The notes below the pieces were generated by a model. That model made no database searches. It saw only the letters and a list, made by a program, of their open reading frames with translations, and was not told the origin of the DNA. The translations under genes and the position numbers were made by a program. Shown one piece after another: positions 59,401-64,000 of a stretch of 64,000 bases of DNA; the stretch's first letter is position 1, and every line of letters begins with the position of its first letter. The stretch is from Setophaga petechia (taxonomy: Eukaryota > Chordata > Aves > Passeriformes > Parulidae), in contig JANCRA010000039.1 of the NCBI GenBank assembly GCA_024362935.1, positions 6,511,040-6,575,039 of the forward strand, given 5' to 3'.

Positions 59401-60490
59401 GCAAGCTGCTAACACAATCCCAGTGCTGTGTAGCAGTTAGCTGTTCAGTGCACTGCAGTAAGTGTTTCTTGTCACCTACATCTAAGCAAATAGCTTTTTC
59501 ACTATGTCTCGCAAGGAGAAAACCTTCTTGCTCACTAAACATTTCCTATCGTGTTCTAGAAGTTGCACAGAGGGCTGCAGTGTGTTTTGCAGCAAGAAAA
59601 AGAAAGTTGTCTAAGACGCCTTCCTTTCAAGCATTAATGTGAACGGAAAGGCAAGAGAGTGGGAAAGTACTGTTTTCTATCACTTTGCAATCTGCTTACA
59701 CAATCCCAGTGTTGTGTAGCAATTAGCTTGTCAGTGCACGGCAGTAAGTGTTTCTTGATACCTACATCTGAGCAAATAGCTTTTTCACTTTGTCTCGCAA
59801 GGGGAAAACGTTGCTGCTCACTAAACAACTTCCATCGTGTTGTAGAAGTTGCACAGAGGGCTGCAGTGTGTTTTGCAAAATGTAAAAGAAAGTTGTCTAA
59901 GACGCCTTCCTTTCAAGTATTAATGTGAAGGGAAAGGCAAGAGAGTGGGAAAGTACTGTTTTCTAGCACTTTGCAAGCTGCTAACACAATCGCAGTACTG
60001 TGTAGCAGTTAGGTATTCAGTGCACTGCAGTAAGTGTTTCTTGTCACCTACATCTAAGCAAATAGCTTTTTCACTATGTCTCCCAAGGAGAAAACCTTCT
60101 TGCTCACTAAACATCTCCTATCGTGTTCTAGAAGTTGCACAGAGGGCTGCAGTGTGTTCTGTAACAAGAAAATAAAGTTGTCTAAGACGCCTTCCTTTCA
60201 AGTGTTAATGTGAAGGGAAAGGCAAGAGAGTGGGAAAGTACTGTTTTCTAGCACTTTGCAAGCTGCTAACACAATCCCAGTGCTGTGTAGCAATTAGCTT
60301 GTCACTGCACGGCAGTAAGTGTTTCTTGATACCTACATCTGTGCAAATAGCTTTTTCACTTTGTCTCGCAAGGGGAAAACTTTGCTGCTCACTAAACAAC
60401 TTCCATCATGTTGTAGAAGTTGCACAGAGGGCTGCAGAGTGTTTTGTAACAAGAAAAATAAAGTTGTCTAAGACGCCTTCCTTTCAAGTA
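56490..60490 (-). repeat. HOR unit of 14 monomers, second copy, 4001 bp
   Basis: Same structure and same H/B hybrid (58491) as 41917-45917. Starts: 56490 A, 56776 B, 57062 C, 57347 D, 57633 E ('N' variant), 57919 F, 58205 G, 58491 H/B, 58777 C, 59062 D, 59348 E, 59634 F, 59920 G, 60205 H. The shared hybrid junction means both 14-mers descend from one exchange. Confidence 0.92.
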
Positions 60491-62776
60491 TTAATGTGAA
60501 TGGAAAGGCAAGAGAGTGGGAAAGTACTGTTTTCTATCACTTTGCAAGCTGCTTACACAATCCCAGTGTTGTGTAGCAATTAGCTTGTAACTGCACTGCA
60601 GTAAGTGTTTCTTGTAACCTACATCTAAGCAAATAGCTTTTTCACTATATCTCGCAGGCAGAAAACGTTGCTGCTCACTAAACAACTTCCATCGTGTTGT
60701 AGAAATTGCCCAGAGGGCTGCAGAGTGTTTTGTATCAAGAAAAAGAACGTTGTCTAAGACGCCTTCCTTTCAAGTATTAATGTGTAGGGAAAGGCAAGAG
60801 AGTGGGAAAGTACTGTTTTCTAGCACTTTGAGAGCTGCTAACACAATCGCAGTGCTGTGTAGCAATTAGCTTGTCAGTGCACGGCAGTAAGTGTTTCTTG
60901 ATACCTACATCTGAGCAAATAGCTTTTTCACTTTGTCTCGCAAGGGGAAAACGTTGCTGCTCACTAAACAACTTCCATCGTGTTGTAGAAGTTGCACAGA
61001 GGGCTGCAGTGTCTTTTGCAGCAAGAAAAAGAAAGTTGTCTAAGACGCCTTCCTTTCAAGTATTAATGTGAAGGGAAAGGCAAGAGAGTGGGAAAGTACT
61101 GTTTTCTAGCACTTTGCAAGCTGCTAACACAATCGCAGTACTGTGTAGCAGTTAGGTATTCAGTGCACTGCAGTAAGTGTTTCTTGTCAGCTACATCTAA
61201 GCAAATAGCTTTTTCACTATGTCTCGCAAGGAGAAAACCTTCCTGCTCACTAAACATTTCCTATCGTGTTGTAGATTTTGCAGAGAGGGCTGCAGAGTTT
61301 TTTGACACAAGAAAAAGAAAGTTGTCTAAGATGCCTCCTTTCAAGTATTAATGTGAAGGGAAAGGCAAGAGAGTGGGAAAGTACTGTTTTCTAGCACTTT
61401 CCAGGCTGCTAACACAATCGCAAGGCTGTGTAGCAGTTAGCTTTTCAGTGCACGGCAGTAAGTGTTTCTTGATACCTACATCTGAGCAAATAGCTTTTTC
61501 ACTTTGTCTCGCAAGGGGAAAACGTTGCTGCTCACTAAACAACTTCCATCGTGTTGTAGAAGTTGCACAGAGGGCTGCAGTGTGTTTTGCAGCAAGAAAA
61601 AGAAAGTTGTCTAAGACGCCTTCCTTTCAAGTATTAATGTGAAGGGAAAGGCAAGAGAGTGGGAAAGTACTGTTTTCTAGCACTTTGCAAGCTGCTAACA
61701 CAATCCCAGTGCTGTGTAGCAGTTAGCTGTTCAGTGCACTGCAGTAAGTGTTTCTTGTCATTTACATCTAAGCAAATAGCTTTTTCACTATGTCTCGCAA
61801 GGAGAAAACCTTCTTGCTCACTAAACATTTCCTATCGTGTTCTAGAAGTTGCACAGAGGGCTGCAGTGTGTTTTGCAGCAAGAAAAAGAAAGTTGTCTAA
61901 GACGCCTTCCTTTCAAGCATTAATGTGAACGGAAAGGCAAGAGAGTGGGAAAGTACTGTTTTCTATCACTTTGCAATCTGCTTACACAATCCCAGTGTTG
62001 TGTAGCAATTAGCTTGTCAGTGCACGGCAGTAAGTGTTTCTTGATACCTACATCTGAGCAAATAGCTTTTTCACTTTGTCTCGCAAGGGGAAAACGTTGC
62101 TGCTCACTAAACAACTTCCATCGTGTTGTAGAAGTTGCACAGAGGGCTGCAGTGTGTTTTGCAAAATGTAAAAGAAAGTTGTCTAAGACGCCTTCCTTTC
62201 AAGTATTAATGTGAAGGGAAAGGCAAGAGAGTGGGAAAGTACTGTTTTCTAGCACTTTGCAAGCTGCTAACACAATCGCAGTACTGTGTAGCAGTTAGGT
62301 ATTCAGTGCACTGCAGTAAGTGTTTCTTGTCACCTACATCTAAGCAAATAGCTTTTTCACTATGTCTCCCAAGGAGAATACCTTCCTGCTCACTAAACAT
62401 CTCCTATCGTGTTCTAGAAGTTGCACAGAGGGCTGCAGTGTGTTCTGTAACAAGAAAATAAAGTTGTCTAAGACGCCTTCCTTTCAAGTGTTAATGTGAA
62501 GGGAAAGGCAAGAGAGTGGGAAAGTACTGTTTTCTAGCACTTTGCAAGCTGCTAACACAATCCCAGTGCTGTGTAGCAATTAGCTTGTCACTGCACGGCA
62601 GTAAGTGTTTCTTGATACCTACATCTGTGCAAATAGCTTTTTCACTTTGTCTCGCAAGGGGAAAACTTTGCTGCTCACTAAACAACTTCCATCATGTTGT
62701 AGAAGTTGCACAGAGGGCTGCAGAGTGTTTTGTAACAAGAAAAATAAAGTTGTCTAAGACGCCTTCCTTTCAAGTA
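60491..62776 (-). repeat. Core HOR unit, 8 monomers, 'N' haplotype, 2286 bp
   Basis: Starts: 60491 A, 60777 B, 61063 C, 61348 D, 61634 E, 61920 F, 62206 G, 62491 H. It carries both 'N' haplotype marks (the E variant near 61,759 and 'gaatacc' in G). Confidence 0.92.
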
Positions 62777-64000
62777 TTAATGTGAATGGAAAGGCAAGAG
62801 AGTGGGAAAGTACTGTTTTCTATCACTTTGCAAGCTGCTTACACAATCCCAGTGTTGTGTAGCAATTAGCTTGTAACTGCACTGCAGTAAGTGTTTCTTG
62901 TAACCTACATCTAAGCAAATAGCTTTTTCACTATATCTCGCAGGCAGAAAACGTTGCTGCTCACTAAACAACTTCCATCGTGTTGTAGAAATTGCCCAGA
63001 GGGCTGCAGAGTGTTTTGTATCAAGAAAAAGAACGTTGTCTAAGACGCCTTCCTTTCAAGTATTAATGTGTAGGGAAAGGCAAGAGAGTGGGAAAGTACT
63101 GTTTTCTAGCACTTTGAGAGCTGCTAACACAATCGCAGTGCTGTGTAGCAATTAGCTTGTCAGTGCACGGCAGTAAGTGTTTCTTGATACCTACATCTGA
63201 GCAAATAGCTTTTTCACTTTGTCTCGCAAGGGGAAAACGTTGCTGCTCACTAAACAACTTCCATCGTGTTGTAGAAGTTGCACAGAGGGCTGCAGTGTCT
63301 TTTGCAGCAAGAAAAAGAAAGTTGTCTAAGACGCCTTCCTTTCAAGTATTAATGTGAAGGGAAAGGCAAGAGAGTGGGAAAGTACTGTTTTCTAGCACTT
63401 TGCAAGCTGCTAACACAATCGCAGTACTGTGTAGCAGTTAGGTATTCAGTGCACTGCAGTAAGTGTTTCTTGTCAGCTACATCTAAGCAAATAGCTTTTT
63501 CACTATGTCTCGCAAGGAGAAAACCTTCCTGCTCACTAAACATTTCCTATCGTGTTGTAGATTTTGCAGAGAGGGCTGCAGAGTTTTTTGACACAAGAAA
63601 AAGAAAGTTGTCTAAGATGCCTCCTTTCAAGTATTAATGTGAAGGGAAAGGCAAGAGAGTGGGAAAGTACTGTTTTCTAGCACTTTGCAGGCTGCTAACA
63701 CAATCGCAAGGCTGTGTAGCAGTTAGCTTTTCAGTGCACGGCAGTAAGTGTTTCTTGATACCTACATCTGAGCAAATAGCTTTTTCACTTTGTCTCGCAA
63801 GGGGAAAACGTTGCTGCTCACTAAACAACTTCCATCGTGTTGTAGAAGTTGCACAGAGGGCTGCAGTGTGTTTTGCAGCAAGAAAAAGAAAGTTGTCTAA
63901 GACGCCTTCCTTTCAAGTATTAATGTGAAGGGAAAGGCAAGAGAGTGGGAAAGTACTGTTTTCTAGCACTTTGCAAGCTGCTAACACAATCCCAGTGCTG
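62777..64000 (-). repeat. Core HOR unit, incomplete at window edge
   Basis: 62777 A, 63063 B, 63349 C, 63634 D, then the first 81 bp of E. The array clearly continues to the right, so its full length is unknown. Confidence 0.92.

Noticed and set aside
31626..63928. Conserved short open frames in every 286-bp monomer: about 89 codons on the plus strand and 64 codons on the minus strand
   Set aside because: They overlap antisense, recur only because the monomer recurs, carry no domain, and most monomers are 286 bp, so the frame shifts by one base at each step. Missense, hybrid and stop variants show no constraint. I treat them as by-products of the repeat.
34486..64000. CRISPR-like regular repeat
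   Set aside because: The repeat is continuous with no unique spacers, the unit is 286 bp, and the context is a vertebrate genome.
14341..64000. CENP-B box in the satellite
   Set aside because: I found no convincing match to the 17-bp mammalian CENP-B box pattern in either monomer form, and the box is not expected in birds.
34486..64000. HOR as an assembly artefact
   Set aside because: Units differ by private changes (1-bp deletion near 55,724, hybrids, 'N' haplotype marks) that simple copying by an assembler would not create. Copy number could still be wrong and needs raw reads.
1..64000. tRNA, rRNA, telomeric (TTAGGG)n
   Set aside because: Searched by eye on both strands; no cloverleaf-like gene, rRNA block or telomere run was seen.

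Overview
The window looks like a bird chromosome, most likely a songbird. It carries CR1 LINE 3' ends, ERVL-type and ERV1-type LTRs, and a class III (ERVL-like) endogenous retrovirus pol relic. No intact host gene is visible. It contains no bacterial gene layout, tRNA, rRNA or CRISPR array. Its main content is a large satellite-DNA array that begins inside the window and runs off the right edge.

Layout. 1-12.2 kb is non-coding DNA with old transposon debris: three CR1 fragments, four LTRs or LTR candidates (322-1009, 6771-7229, 9403-9915, 10312-11669), a small locally duplicated repeat (6.3-8.5 kb) and one unidentified exon-like segment at 1510-1675 on the minus strand. 12.2-14.3 kb is a transition zone with a diverged inverted repeat and badly decayed satellite-like sequence. 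14.34-25.63 kb holds long satellite monomers (about 440-470 bp) in one orientation, interrupted by a clean solo LTR (14808-15272, 4-bp target duplication) and a 5'-truncated ERVL-like provirus (16012-19479). At 25.63 kb the satellite switches strand and mostly becomes a shorter monomer of about 286 bp. It flips back at 28.54 kb and again near 29.63 kb, then keeps one orientation to the end.

From about 29.6 to 34.4 kb the 286-bp monomers are diverged and individually distinct. From 34.4 kb they fall into named types that recur in fixed order. This higher-order repeat (HOR) starts as 11-, 8- and 7-monomer forms that include two types (W and X) not seen as full monomers later. From 41,917 it settles to an eight-monomer unit, A-B-C-D-E-F-G-H, of 2285-2286 bp. 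Length variants of 14 and 5 monomers contain hybrid monomers that mark the unequal-exchange junctions. The order from left to right (unique DNA, decayed satellite, transposon-riddled long monomers, inverted mixed monomers, diverged 286-mers, homogenised HOR) is the layered structure known from the edges of centromeric or pericentromeric satellite arrays. Whether this array is centromeric cannot be decided from sequence alone.

The short open frames inside the satellite look like by-products of repetition, not genes. The retroviral genes are broken by frameshifts and stops.
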